A stretch of DNA of 31,414 nt from CAYJAZ01 sp964369185. Lineage in GTDB: Bacteria > Desulfobacterota > Desulfovibrionia > Desulfovibrionales > Desulfovibrionaceae. The stretch is from positions 1 to 31,414 of the forward strand of contig CAYJEN010000011.1 in NCBI GenBank assembly GCA_964369185.1. The letters are read 5' to 3'. The translations under genes were made by a program, and so were the position numbers. Within the stretch, counting starts at the first letter, position 1. Every line of letters starts with the position of its first letter. Below the pieces are notes generated by a model, which was given only the letters and a program-made list of their open reading frames with translations, ran no database searches and was not told where the DNA came from. Below, one piece after another: positions 25,289 to 31,414 of this stretch.

Positions 25289-26554
25289 ATGACTCGTAAA
25301 GACAGAACAGAAGGTATTTATAGTCGCCGTGAAGTTCTTGATGAAAGCGAACGTAAGCAGTATAACCTCATTCAATTGAAGGATTTACTTTCTTATGCAT
25401 ATCGCTATTCAGAAGATGTAAAAAAGCGATTTGATCGTGCACAATTTAATGTTGAAAAGTTCAAAACACTTTCAGACATCAAGCACATCCCAATTTTGAA
25501 AAAGAAAGAATTGATATTCTTACAATCAATGGGACCGCGTCTTGGCGGATTATTGACAAAAGATATCGGCGAACTGCGTCACATGTTTCTATCTCCCGGT
25601 CCTATTTTTGATCCGGAAGATAAACAAGAAGATTACTGGGGATATACAGAAGCCTTTTATTCTGTAGGCTTCCGTACAGGCGATCCTGTTCAAGTTACCT
25701 TCAACTATCACCTTGCACCTGCTGGTTTGATGTTTGAAGAACCTTTACGTAATCTTGGGTGTGCAATTATCCCAGCCGGACCGACAGATGCTTCAACTCA
25801 GCTTGATATCATGCAAAAATTGCGTGTAACCGGATATGTTGGTACACCATCGTTCTTAATGTATCTAGCTCAAAAAGCAGAAGAAAAAGGTATTAATCCA
25901 CGTAAAGATTTATTCTTAGAAGTAGCTTTTGTAACAGCTGAAAGACTTTCTGAAAAGATGCGTTCACAGTTAGAAAAGAAATTTGATATCATCATGCGCC
26001 AAGGATATGGTACTGCGGACGTTGGCTGTATAGCTTATGAATGCTTCCAAAAAGGTGGACTACACATCAGCAATAAATGCTATGTTGAAATCTGCCACCC
26101 TGATACAGGTATTACTTTAAAAGATGGTGAAGTAGGTGAAATTGTTGTAACAACTTTCAATAAAACTTACCCACTTATCAGACTTGCAACAGGTGATTTA
26201 TCATATATTGACAGAACACCTTGTCTTTGTGGTAGAACATCACCAAGATTAGGCGCTATAGTTGGCCGTGTAGACACAACAGCTCGTATTAAGGGCATGT
26301 TTGTATATCCTCACCAAGTTGAGCAAGTTATGGCACGTTTTGAAGAAGTAAAGCGTTGGCAGATTGAAGTAACTAACCCAGGCGGCATTGATGAAATGAC
26401 ATTGTTCATTGAGGCATCTAACTTCAAACGTGAAGATGAGTTATTACATTTATTCCGCGAACGTATTCAACTTAAACCAAAGCTTAAGATTTTGAATCCT
26501 GGAGCATTACCACCTCAAATTAAGCCTATTGAAGACAAGAGAGAGTGGGATTAA
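25289..26554 (+). CDS. Phenylacetate-CoA ligase-family (PaaK-like) adenylate-forming enzyme
   Basis: This 421-aa protein matches the PaaK family: RQGYGTADVGCIAYEC (A5-like region), GEIVVTTFNKTYPLIRLATGDLSYID, CLCGRTSPRLGAIVGRVD, and the C-terminal domain beginning TARIKGMFVYPHQVEQVM. The family activates aryl acids to acyl-CoA through an acyl-AMP. The Ser/Thr/Gly-rich ATP-phosphate loop expected near residue 100 is not there; FLSPGPIFDPE (100-110) stands in its place. The substrate is therefore uncertain. It is a single gene with its own promoter, and no other phenylacetate pathway gene is nearby. GGAG precedes the start. Confidence 0.85.
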   Translation: MTRKDRTEGIYSRREVLDESERKQYNLIQLKDLLSYAYRYSEDVKKRFDRAQFNVEKFKTLSDIKHIPILKKKELIFLQSMGPRLGGLLTKDIGELRHMFLSPGPIFDPEDKQEDYWGYTEAFYSVGFRTGDPVQVTFNYHLAPAGLMFEEPLRNLGCAIIPAGPTDASTQLDIMQKLRVTGYVGTPSFLMYLAQKAEEKGINPRKDLFLEVAFVTAERLSEKMRSQLEKKFDIIMRQGYGTADVGCIAYECFQKGGLHISNKCYVEICHPDTGITLKDGEVGEIVVTTFNKTYPLIRLATGDLSYIDRTPCLCGRTSPRLGAIVGRVDTTARIKGMFVYPHQVEQVMARFEEVKRWQIEVTNPGGIDEMTLFIEASNFKREDELLHLFRERIQLKPKLKILNPGALPPQIKPIEDKREWD

Positions 26555-26628
26555 TAGTCTGATTTTTGAGTAGTTTAGTATAAATTTTATGAGAATTAAA
26601 TAAAATTTAAAAAAACTCAAAAAAAAGC

Positions 26629-26657
26629 TTGACAATCAAGGGGACTTCCCCTATAAA
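26629..26657 (+). promoter_or_regulatory. Strong promoter of tRNA-Leu
   Basis: TTGACA (26629-26634), a 17-base spacer and TATAAA (26652-26657), ten bases before the mature tRNA. The spacer contains the short palindrome GGGGACTTCCCC. Confidence 0.85.
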
Positions 26658-26667
26658 CACATGACGT

Positions 26668-26753
26668 GCCGAGGTGGTGGAATTGGTAGACACGCTATCT
26701 TGAGGGGGTAGTGGGAAATTCTCGTGCGGGTTCGAGTCCCGCCCTCGGTACCA
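26668..26753 (+). tRNA. tRNA-Leu(GAG)
   Basis: An 86-nt class II tRNA with encoded CCA: acceptor GCCGAGG/CCTCGGT, anticodon arm CTATC-TTGAGGG-GGTAG with anticodon GAG, a long variable arm, and T loop TTCGAGT. A likely integration site: conjugative genes begin directly after it, but the matching repeat at the far end of the element lies outside the window. Confidence 0.95.
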
Positions 26754-26809
26754 TTATAAGTACCTGAAATTATTGACTATTTTATATTATCAATAAATCC
26801 TCATATTTT

Positions 26810-26846
26810 AGTCCTTTTTGGATTTATCCAAAAAGGACTTTTTTTG
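26810..26846 (+). terminator. Terminator between tRNA-Leu and the accessory region
   Basis: GTCCTTTTTGG pairs with CCAAAAAGGAC around ATTTAT, followed by TTTTTTT. It should keep tRNA transcription out of the following region. Confidence 0.9.
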
Positions 26847-26863
26847 TTTTAAACCAGTCCTTT

Positions 26864-26997
26864 ATTGTGTAGCAAAAGGACGAAACAGTCAAGTTTCTAT
26901 GGTTTTCCTTTTGCCATCAGAAATTCGGAATTTTTTTATTCCTTCTTGACTGTCTATGCAAGGTGGTTCTTGCGTACTGATGAGTCAGCCACTCAGT
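26864..26997 (+). ncRNA. Predicted type II hammerhead self-cleaving ribozyme
   Basis: All conserved core positions are present in type II order. GAAA (26882-26885) is followed by stem III, where 26885-26893 (ACAGTCAAG) pairs perfectly with 26945-26953 (CTTGACTGT). Then comes the cleavage triplet GTC ending at 26954. Stem I follows, 26955-26962 (TATGCAAG) with 26969-26976 (CTTGCGTA), including one G-T pair. CTGATGA is at 26977-26983. Stem II is GTC (26984-26986) with GAC (26879-26881), then an internal loop and further pairs between 26988-26997 and 26864-26873. The stem III loop holds two more hairpins (TTTCT-ATGG...CCAT-AGAAA and GGAAT...ATTCC). It lies on the strand of the conjugative genes, 235 bp before the first. 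No database search was possible; the call rests on core and helices together. Confidence 0.85.
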
Positions 26998-27001
26998 CAA
27001 T

Positions 27002-27039
27002 TCTCATAGATTCTTACAGACGAGGATATTCTATAGAGA
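27002..27039 (+). promoter_or_regulatory. Hairpin downstream of the ribozyme
   Basis: TCTCATAGA (27002-27010) pairs with TCTATAGAGA (27030-27039) with one bulged base. It is part of a chain of RNA-like structures in the 26847-27231 leader. Confidence 0.45.
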
Positions 27040-27061
27040 TACATAAATCCTATTAAAAGCA

Positions 27062-27093
27062 AAAAGCCCACAAGGTCGAAGTTGTGAGCTTTT
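27062..27093 (+). terminator. Terminator-like hairpin in the leader
   Basis: AAAAGCCCACAA (27062-27073) pairs with TTGTGAGCTTTT (27082-27093) with one mismatch. The tail is only four T residues, so it would act as a weak terminator or attenuator. Confidence 0.5.
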
Positions 27094-27101
27094 ACATAGA
27101 G

Positions 27102-27150
27102 TAATTCATTTACTACTCCTAAATTGTTTTAGGACAAAAACAATGAATTA
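27102..27150 (+). promoter_or_regulatory. Stem-loop sequestering a leader-peptide start
   Basis: The outer stem is TAATTCATT (27102-27110) with AATGAATTA (27142-27150). The inner stem is TCCTAAA (27117-27123) with TTTAGGA (27128-27134). The AGGA Shine-Dalgarno lies in the inner stem and the ATG (27143) in the outer stem, so folding would hide both. It could instead work as a DNA operator. Confidence 0.55.
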
Positions 27151-27169
27151 TTTATACCTAAAACCGTGA
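27143..27169 (+). CDS. Putative 8-aa leader peptide
   Basis: It encodes MNYLYLKP and a TGA stop. AGGACAAAAACAATG (27131-27145), its ribosome site, is nearly identical to AGGACAAAAAACAATG (27219-27234), which starts the next gene. That duplicated initiation region is the main reason to list it. No function is known; translation of such a short frame is unproven. Confidence 0.35.
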   Translation: MNYLYLKP

Positions 27170-27231
27170 ATATTGTCAAGTTTTGGGGGGCTATGTTTTA
27201 CGCTTTTTTCTAGGAATAAGGACAAAAAACA

Positions 27232-28299
27232 ATGCAAGCATTTATTCCAAGAGAAGATGCAAGAGGTTTCATTATGCCCAACTTCATTTTTGAAAACAAA
27301 GAACTAAATTGTGGAGCTAAACTTCTGTTTAGTGCTCTTTGCGATTACGCTCGTAATAAGTCTTTTTGTTTTCCCTCAAAAAAGAGATTGGCAAGACAAT
27401 TAAATACATCACTCAATACAGTGAAAGCTTGGATAAAACAACTTATGAGTTTAGGTTTTGTAAAAATCCAACTTCTTGCAGGACGTGAAACATTTTATTT
27501 ATTTTATCCTAAAAATATTAGTAATGAGGTGTCAAAAATTGATACCCCTCAAAATATCACTTCAAATTATTATGAAACTTCAAAAGAAAGGGTGTCAATT
27601 TCTGATAGTGGGGTGTCAAAAATTGACACAGAAGTTAAAGTTAATAATTTAAATAAATTAATACCCCCTATATCCCCCAAAGATTCAGAAAACAATTTCA
27701 ATGAGAAACAAGGGAGTGTGTTTATTTCTTTTGAGGATTTTTGGAACATTTATCCCAAGAAGGAGAATAGGGAAAAAGCGAAGAAGGCATTTTTCTTTTC
27801 TCGTAAGAACAATAAGCTACCAAGCATAAAAATATTTCAAAGGGCTGTTGAATACTTTTTGAATGACCAAAAATGGCAGAAAGAAGACGGTCGATTCATT
27901 CCACAGCTACATAATTTTCTCAATGATTTGCGTTGGAAAGAATACGATGAGAGTAAAGTTGAAGATGCAGAAAAACAGAAAATTCAGTCTGTAATAAGCG
28001 CATCATATACCTCTGCGTATTTTGAAGAACAACGCAAAGAAAAAATTAAGGAGGGTGAAGAAAAAAGATTGCAGGAAGAAAAAGACAGACAAGAATTAGA
28101 GCTAATTGACAAAGATTGGAAGATTTTTTCTGAGAATTTTAAGAGTGACAAGAAAACAAATCTTATTTTCGCAAGGCGTTTTTACATTGCACTTTATAAA
28201 GAAAAACAACTTCCATCTGTGACAATTAAACAGAATTGTACAGCCTTAGAATTTATTCAGCCTTTTTATGAAAAATTTATAATTACAAGGAGTTCATGA
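27232..28299 (+). CDS. HTH replication-initiator-like protein of a conjugative element
   Basis: This 355-aa protein has an N-terminal winged-helix/HTH domain (residues about 20-85: NCGAKLLFSALCDYA...CFPSKKRLARQLNTSLNTVKAWIKQLMSLGFV), as in phage replisome organisers and plasmid initiators. A middle segment FEDFWNIYPKKENREKAKKAF...FIPQLHNFLNDLRW (about 165-240) is the pattern seen in phage O-type and DnaC-like replication proteins. The C-terminal third is highly charged and coiled. It leads the conjugative gene run, so it may start replication of the excised element or regulate transfer. The start follows AAGGA; its stop overlaps the next start as TGATG. Confidence 0.65.
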   Translation: MQAFIPREDARGFIMPNFIFENKELNCGAKLLFSALCDYARNKSFCFPSKKRLARQLNTSLNTVKAWIKQLMSLGFVKIQLLAGRETFYLFYPKNISNEVSKIDTPQNITSNYYETSKERVSISDSGVSKIDTEVKVNNLNKLIPPISPKDSENNFNEKQGSVFISFEDFWNIYPKKENREKAKKAFFFSRKNNKLPSIKIFQRAVEYFLNDQKWQKEDGRFIPQLHNFLNDLRWKEYDESKVEDAEKQKIQSVISASYTSAYFEEQRKEKIKEGEEKRLQEEKDRQELELIDKDWKIFSENFKSDKKTNLIFARRFYIALYKEKQLPSVTIKQNCTALEFIQPFYEKFIITRSS

Positions 28300-28580
28300 T
28301 GGAAAATCCTCTCCCGCCAAAAGTTCAATTTATTGCAGTACGTACAGAAATCATAGACCTTTTAGAAAAAGGCTATTCTTATAGTCAAGTATATAAAATT
28401 TTTATAGGCAACGGTAAGTTTACAATGTCGTATTCATCTTTTCTGCGATTTGTAAAAGGAAAAAATCAAAAAAAATCTTCACAAAAAAATATTAACGCAA
28501 ACAAATCCGAAACAAAGACAAATCAAGCAGATAGCCATACTTTTGGCACAAAAGATTTCAAGTTCGATGAAAATATTTAG
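28299..28580 (+). CDS. traK: TraK-like conjugal transfer protein
   Basis: This 93-aa protein has an N-terminal helical region (FIAVRTEIIDLLEKGYSYSQVYKIFIGNGKFTMSYSSFLRFVKG) that looks like the small DNA-binding domain of IncP TraK-type proteins, which bind oriT. It has a lysine-, serine- and asparagine-rich tail. Identification depends mostly on its place just before traL, as in IncP traK-traL-traM. AAGGAG suits ATG 28299 (six bases) better than ATG 28296. Confidence 0.6.
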   Translation: MENPLPPKVQFIAVRTEIIDLLEKGYSYSQVYKIFIGNGKFTMSYSSFLRFVKGKNQKKSSQKNINANKSETKTNQADSHTFGTKDFKFDENI

Positions 28581-28588
28581 GAGTAAAT

Positions 28589-29317
28589 ATGGCTACAATA
28601 CATTTTATTTTGCAGGGGAAGGGCGGAGTAGGAAAATCTATGATTGCCTCAATGCTTTATCAAGCTCTAGAAGCGTTGGAAAGTAAAGTATCTGCTTATG
28701 ATACAGACCCTGTAAATCATACTTTGTCAGGTTATAAAGAGTTTGCAGTAAAAAGAATAAATCTCCTTAAGCCTGACGGAAACATTGATGCCAGAATGTT
28801 TGACGAACTTCTGGAAAATATTGCAAGCGCACCTTTAGAATCGCATGTCATTGTTGATAACGGAGCAAGTTCCTTTATTGCACTTGGTGCGTATATGCAA
28901 GAACTTGATATGATTGAAACATTAGAAAGTCTTGGGCATGTTGTTTTTTTCCATACTGTGATTACAGGCGGTCAAGCAACTTTAGATACAGTAGACGGCT
29001 TTGTTGAAATCGCAAGATGTTTTCCAAATTCTACGATTTTGGTTTGGCTCAATCCTTTCTTTGGTGCGATTGAAGTTGATGGAAAAGGTTTCAAAGAGTT
29101 CAAATGTTATAAAGAACACAGCGAAAAAATTCACTCTCTTATGGAACTTCCTATGGGGAATAAAGATTTAATAGGGAAGGATTTAGAAGAGTTATTTGCA
29201 AAAAGGCAATCTTTCAAACTCGGAATAAGTTCTTCAAAACATATAGCCGTTCGTTCTCGACTTGGAAAGTACTGGAAACAGATTCTTGCCTTAGTCGAAG
29301 CAGCGAATATAACTTAG
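28589..29317 (+). CDS. traL: TraL-like ParA/MinD-type ATPase of conjugal transfer
   Basis: This 242-aa protein has a deviant Walker A GKGGVGKSM (10-18), DTDPVNHTLSGYKEF, VIVDNGASSFIAL, and FHTVITGGQATLDTVDGF, with WLNPFFGAIEVDGK later. These are the motifs I know from IncP TraL, and the length matches. TraL is needed by some IncP elements but its exact role is unclear. AGGAG precedes the start, 8 bp after traK. Confidence 0.85.
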   Translation: MATIHFILQGKGGVGKSMIASMLYQALEALESKVSAYDTDPVNHTLSGYKEFAVKRINLLKPDGNIDARMFDELLENIASAPLESHVIVDNGASSFIALGAYMQELDMIETLESLGHVVFFHTVITGGQATLDTVDGFVEIARCFPNSTILVWLNPFFGAIEVDGKGFKEFKCYKEHSEKIHSLMELPMGNKDLIGKDLEELFAKRQSFKLGISSSKHIAVRSRLGKYWKQILALVEAANIT

Positions 29318-29326
29318 GAGTTTACA

Positions 29327-29770
29327 ATGGCAGAAGAAAAAGAATTTACATTAGAGTCAGTTGCAAAACAAGAAGCGGAAAAGCAATCTAGCGGAGTTGG
29401 TATGAGCATTGAAGAAGTGCAAGCTCTTCTTGCTAAAAAGAATGAAACTATTGTCGATAAAGACGATCCTATTTTGCTGACTGTTACAATCCTCAATGCC
29501 TTTTTGAATGAAAGTAAAACTCAGCAAGATAAATATATGCTTGCGCTAAAAGGTATCTATTCTGAACAAGTAAATGACTTTCTTGAAAAGGTTGAAGAAT
29601 CTACTGAAAAAGTAGAAGAAAAGCTCAAAAGTGTTTCGACGGAAGGGCTTATCAAAATCTATGAAAGACAAAATGAAAAGATGTATGCCTTACAAGCTCA
29701 ATTACGCAATTCTTGCATTATTATCGGTGTGTTAGTTCTTCTCAATATTGCTGTGATGGTGTGGAGATAG
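29327..29770 (+). CDS. traM: TraM-like conjugal transfer protein
   Basis: This 147-aa protein has an acidic, coiled-coil-like body (DFLEKVEESTEKVEEKLKSVSTEGLIKIYERQNEKMYALQ) and a single C-terminal membrane segment (SCIIIGVLVLLNIAVMV) ending WR. IncP TraM has the same length and tail-anchor layout and the same place after traL. Its stop lies just before the start of trbB. AGGAG precedes the start. Confidence 0.75.
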   Translation: MAEEKEFTLESVAKQEAEKQSSGVGMSIEEVQALLAKKNETIVDKDDPILLTVTILNAFLNESKTQQDKYMLALKGIYSEQVNDFLEKVEESTEKVEEKLKSVSTEGLIKIYERQNEKMYALQAQLRNSCIIIGVLVLLNIAVMVWR

Positions 29771-29772
29771 TC

Positions 29773-30744
29773 TTGAAATCTGTTGCCGATGAAAGACTCC
29801 TCAAAAATCTTGAGCATAATTGCGGTGATTTAATTATGAATGCTTTGCGTGATAAGGAAGTCATTGAAATTATGCTCAATCCAGATGGGAAGTTATGGAT
29901 TGAAAAATACGGGCAAGAGCAAGAATGTGTGGGTGAAATTCCGCTTCATCAAGCAAAGATAATTCTTTCTTTGGTGGCGGCTGCATTAGATGTCACGGTG
30001 AATGCTCAAAATCCTGTTGTAGAAGGTTCGTTTCCTCTTGACGGTTCACGTTTCGAGGGAACGTATCCTCCTATCGTTTTTGCGCCTTCATTTGCTCTCA
30101 GAAAGAAAGCAAGTAAGATTATGAGTTTAGATGAATATCTACAAGCAGGAACGATTACAGGCGACGTTATTCCCATTATTCAAGAGGCTATCGTCAAACG
30201 TAAAAATATCATGGTTGTGGGCGGTACTTCATCGGGAAAAACTACTTTTGTAAATGCTGTAATCAATGAGCTTTACACACTTTGTCCCGATGACAGACTT
30301 CTTATTTTAGAAGATACCGCAGAACTACAATCAAAAAGCCCTAATTCTGTTTTCTTTTTGACGTCTGAACTTGCAAATATTGGAATGAGGAGTCTCACAA
30401 AAATTTGTATGAGATATGCGCCTAAAAGAATATTAGTAGGGGAAGTCCGTGACGGTTCTGCTTTAGAATTATTGAAGCTTTGGAATACAGGACACCCTGG
30501 TGGTATTGGAACTTTTCATGCTGACGGTGCTAATGAAGCACTTGAAAGACTTGAAGAACTTGTTGAAGAAGCAGGGAATGGCGAAAAGAAAAGACTTATC
30601 GGTCGTGCTGTGGATTTGATTGTATTCATGGAAAAAAATAAAGAAAATAAACGTCAATTATCAAAGATAGTTGAGGTTCATAATTTCGACCCTCAAAGGC
30701 TCGGATATATAACGAATGAACTCTATTCAAAAGGATATATTTAG
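29773..30744 (+). CDS. trbB: TrbB, VirB11-type secretion ATPase
   Basis: This protein of about 323 aa has EIMLNPDGKLWIEKYG (a TrbB hallmark), Walker A GGTSSGKT (150-157), LLILEDTAEL, the histidine-box region GEVRDGSALELLKLWNTGHPGGIGTFHADGANEALERLEELV. It powers type IV secretion from the inner membrane. No ATG fits: the only ATG-initiated frame runs 20 codons back inside traM. TTG 29773 has GGAG six bases upstream and gives the expected N-terminus; GTG 29761 is an alternative. Confidence 0.9.
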   Translation: MKSVADERLLKNLEHNCGDLIMNALRDKEVIEIMLNPDGKLWIEKYGQEQECVGEIPLHQAKIILSLVAAALDVTVNAQNPVVEGSFPLDGSRFEGTYPPIVFAPSFALRKKASKIMSLDEYLQAGTITGDVIPIIQEAIVKRKNIMVVGGTSSGKTTFVNAVINELYTLCPDDRLLILEDTAELQSKSPNSVFFLTSELANIGMRSLTKICMRYAPKRILVGEVRDGSALELLKLWNTGHPGGIGTFHADGANEALERLEELVEEAGNGEKKRLIGRAVDLIVFMEKNKENKRQLSKIVEVHNFDPQRLGYITNELYSKGYI

Positions 30745-30870
30745 ATGCAACACAGCATTTTAAATAATAAATTTATGACTTGTCAAATCTTTCAAGGCAA
30801 GCCATGCGCACCAAAACTACATTGGAGCGTGCATTCAAAGTACGGAGGTGCAAGTATGAGGAAATACTGA
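30745..30870 (+). CDS. Possible 41-aa ORF between trbB and trbC
   Basis: The frame opens at the ATG directly after the trbB stop, with AAGGA about ten bases upstream, and encodes MQHSILNNKF...KYGGASMRKY. I do not recognise it. IncP elements have trbC next, so this may be noise in a non-coding gap that also carries the trbC translation signals. Confidence 0.3.
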   Translation: MQHSILNNKFMTCQIFQGKPCAPKLHWSVHSKYGGASMRKY

Positions 30871-30925
30871 TAAAAAAGAATTCTGTTTCCTTATAATCGG
30901 TATTTCCTCTTCCTAGGAGGGAATT

Positions 30926-31231
30926 ATGGTTAAGGTTTTAGCAGGATTGTTAGTGATGATGGGAGCTTTTCCCGAATTATCGTTTGCCAGCGAAGGTATT
31001 TCAGAGTTTTCAGGACCTTTAGAAAAAGTGGCAGGAACAATCACAGGAACTGCGGGTAAATGGATTTCTATTGTTGCAATGGCTATCACGGGTATAACGT
31101 ATATCGTCAATAAAGAAGACCTTTCAGGTGGTTTTAAATTACTTCTTGGTGTTGTCTTCGGTATTTCCTTTATTGCTTTTGCATCGGGGATTGTCAATGC
31201 GGTATTCTCGTTTACAGGCGCAACAATCTAA
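30926..31231 (+). CDS. trbC: TrbC/VirB2-family conjugal pilin
   Basis: This 101-aa protein has a signal peptide (MVKVLAGLLVMMGAFPELSFA, likely cut after A21) and two hydrophobic segments (GKWISIVAMAITGITYIV and FKLLLGVVFGISFIAFASGIVNAVF) separated by a short charged loop, the VirB2/TrbC layout. It is the main subunit of the mating pilus. The start has a strong AGGAGG. The stop codon lies in the first bases of a family A repeat copy, and trbD does not begin within the remaining 183 bases. Confidence 0.85.
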   Translation: MVKVLAGLLVMMGAFPELSFASEGISEFSGPLEKVAGTITGTAGKWISIVAMAITGITYIVNKEDLSGGFKLLLGVVFGISFIAFASGIVNAVFSFTGATI

Positions 31232-31353
31232 ATTGCATTCTTTTGCCTTCTGACTTTTTCAAAAATATTTTTTGTTTCCTTATGTATTACTTTATACACT
31301 GCGTACACAAAAAAGATTTTTTCCTAATCAGAAAACAAAATAACTGCAATTTA
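31228..31353. repeat. Family A palindromic repeat, diverged copy 3
   Basis: CTAAATTGCATTCTTTTGCC at the left aligns with the same part of copies 1 and 2, and TATGTAT...ATACACTGC with their centres. The apex TGTAT (31283-31287), 6-nt loop, ATACA (31294-31298) is again at the exact middle. TAAATTGCA (31229-31237) pairs perfectly with TGCAATTTA (31345-31353). The outer AGGGTGTGTTT part is missing. The remaining bases to 31414 are AT-rich and hold nothing I can name. Confidence 0.65.
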
Positions 31354-31414
31354 TTGAAATCATAGAATTTACAAACAATCAAAACCAAACATACGAATAT
31401 ACAAGATACGAAAC

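Noticed and set aside
26754..26860. TTGACT at 26773 as a promoter for the ribozyme transcript
   Set aside because: No acceptable -10 box lies 16-18 bases downstream, and any transcript would meet the terminator at 26810-26846.
26977..26996. CTGATGA read as part of a type I or III hammerhead
   Set aside because: No GAAA follows it on the 3' side. The upstream GAAA at 26882 fits only the type II order.
26865..27056. Open frame of 63 codons on the plus strand
   Set aside because: It lies entirely over the hammerhead and following hairpins, has no good ribosome site, and its protein has no recognisable pattern.
2610..31353. Family A and B repeats considered as a CRISPR array
   Set aside because: The copies are kilobases apart and individually palindromic, with no regular spacers and no cas genes.

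Overview
The window reads as chromosome of a low-GC, Gram-negative, motile member of the Desulfovibrionaceae or a close relative. Supporting signs are a fused carboxyltransferase AccA-AccD in an accC operon, LPS-export genes (kdsC-lptC-lptA-lptB), a flagellin behind a sigma-28 promoter, a TolQ/TolR/TolA-like set, and long pyrimidine-tailed terminators of the GAGAGGGG...CCCCTCTC kind. The family assignment is inference from gene content and style. No rRNA is present to confirm it.

Layout of the core part (1-26.76 kb). Positions 53-2477 hold an AmmeMemoRadiSam pair: the radical SAM protein AmrS, then a fused AmrB-AmrA. The minus-strand acc operon (7194 to 2791) encodes biotin carboxylase, an alpha-beta fused carboxyltransferase and a divergent biotinyl-domain protein, and feeds malonyl-CoA to fatty acid synthesis. 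Next come an RluC/RluD-like pseudouridine synthase, carB then carA (the reverse of the usual order), a small NuoG-type 2Fe-2S ferredoxin, flagellin, ribosomal protein S1, an isochorismatase-like hydrolase, a 74-aa unknown on the minus strand, tRNA-Phe, pyrG, kdsC-lptC-lptA-lptB, tolQ-tolR-tolA and a PaaK-like CoA ligase.

Accessory part (after tRNA-Leu, 26.76-31.4 kb). The genes match the IncP Tra1/Tra2 style: an HTH replication-initiator-like protein, then TraK-, TraL- and TraM-like proteins, the TrbB ATPase and the TrbC pilin. They run head to tail with overlapping or close junctions and look like one end of an integrated conjugative element. The start of its leading transcript is unusual. 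Between the tRNA-Leu terminator and the first gene lies a sequence with every core base and all three helices of a type II hammerhead self-cleaving ribozyme (26864-26997, predicted cleavage after 26954). Behind it come several hairpins and an 8-codon leader peptide whose Shine-Dalgarno and start codon are buried in a stem.

Repeats. Two families of long intergenic palindromes occur. Family A (2610-2760, 17800-17950, and a diverged copy at 31228-31353) is exactly symmetric around a TGTAT/ATACA apical hairpin and shows paired changes in its arms. Family B (8381-8497 inverted, 8621-8733, 13560-13674) has a core palindrome that also changes in both arms. A third, single palindrome (17952-18037) abuts a family A copy. 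The ribozyme-led conjugative operon and the covarying palindromes are the most notable observations here.
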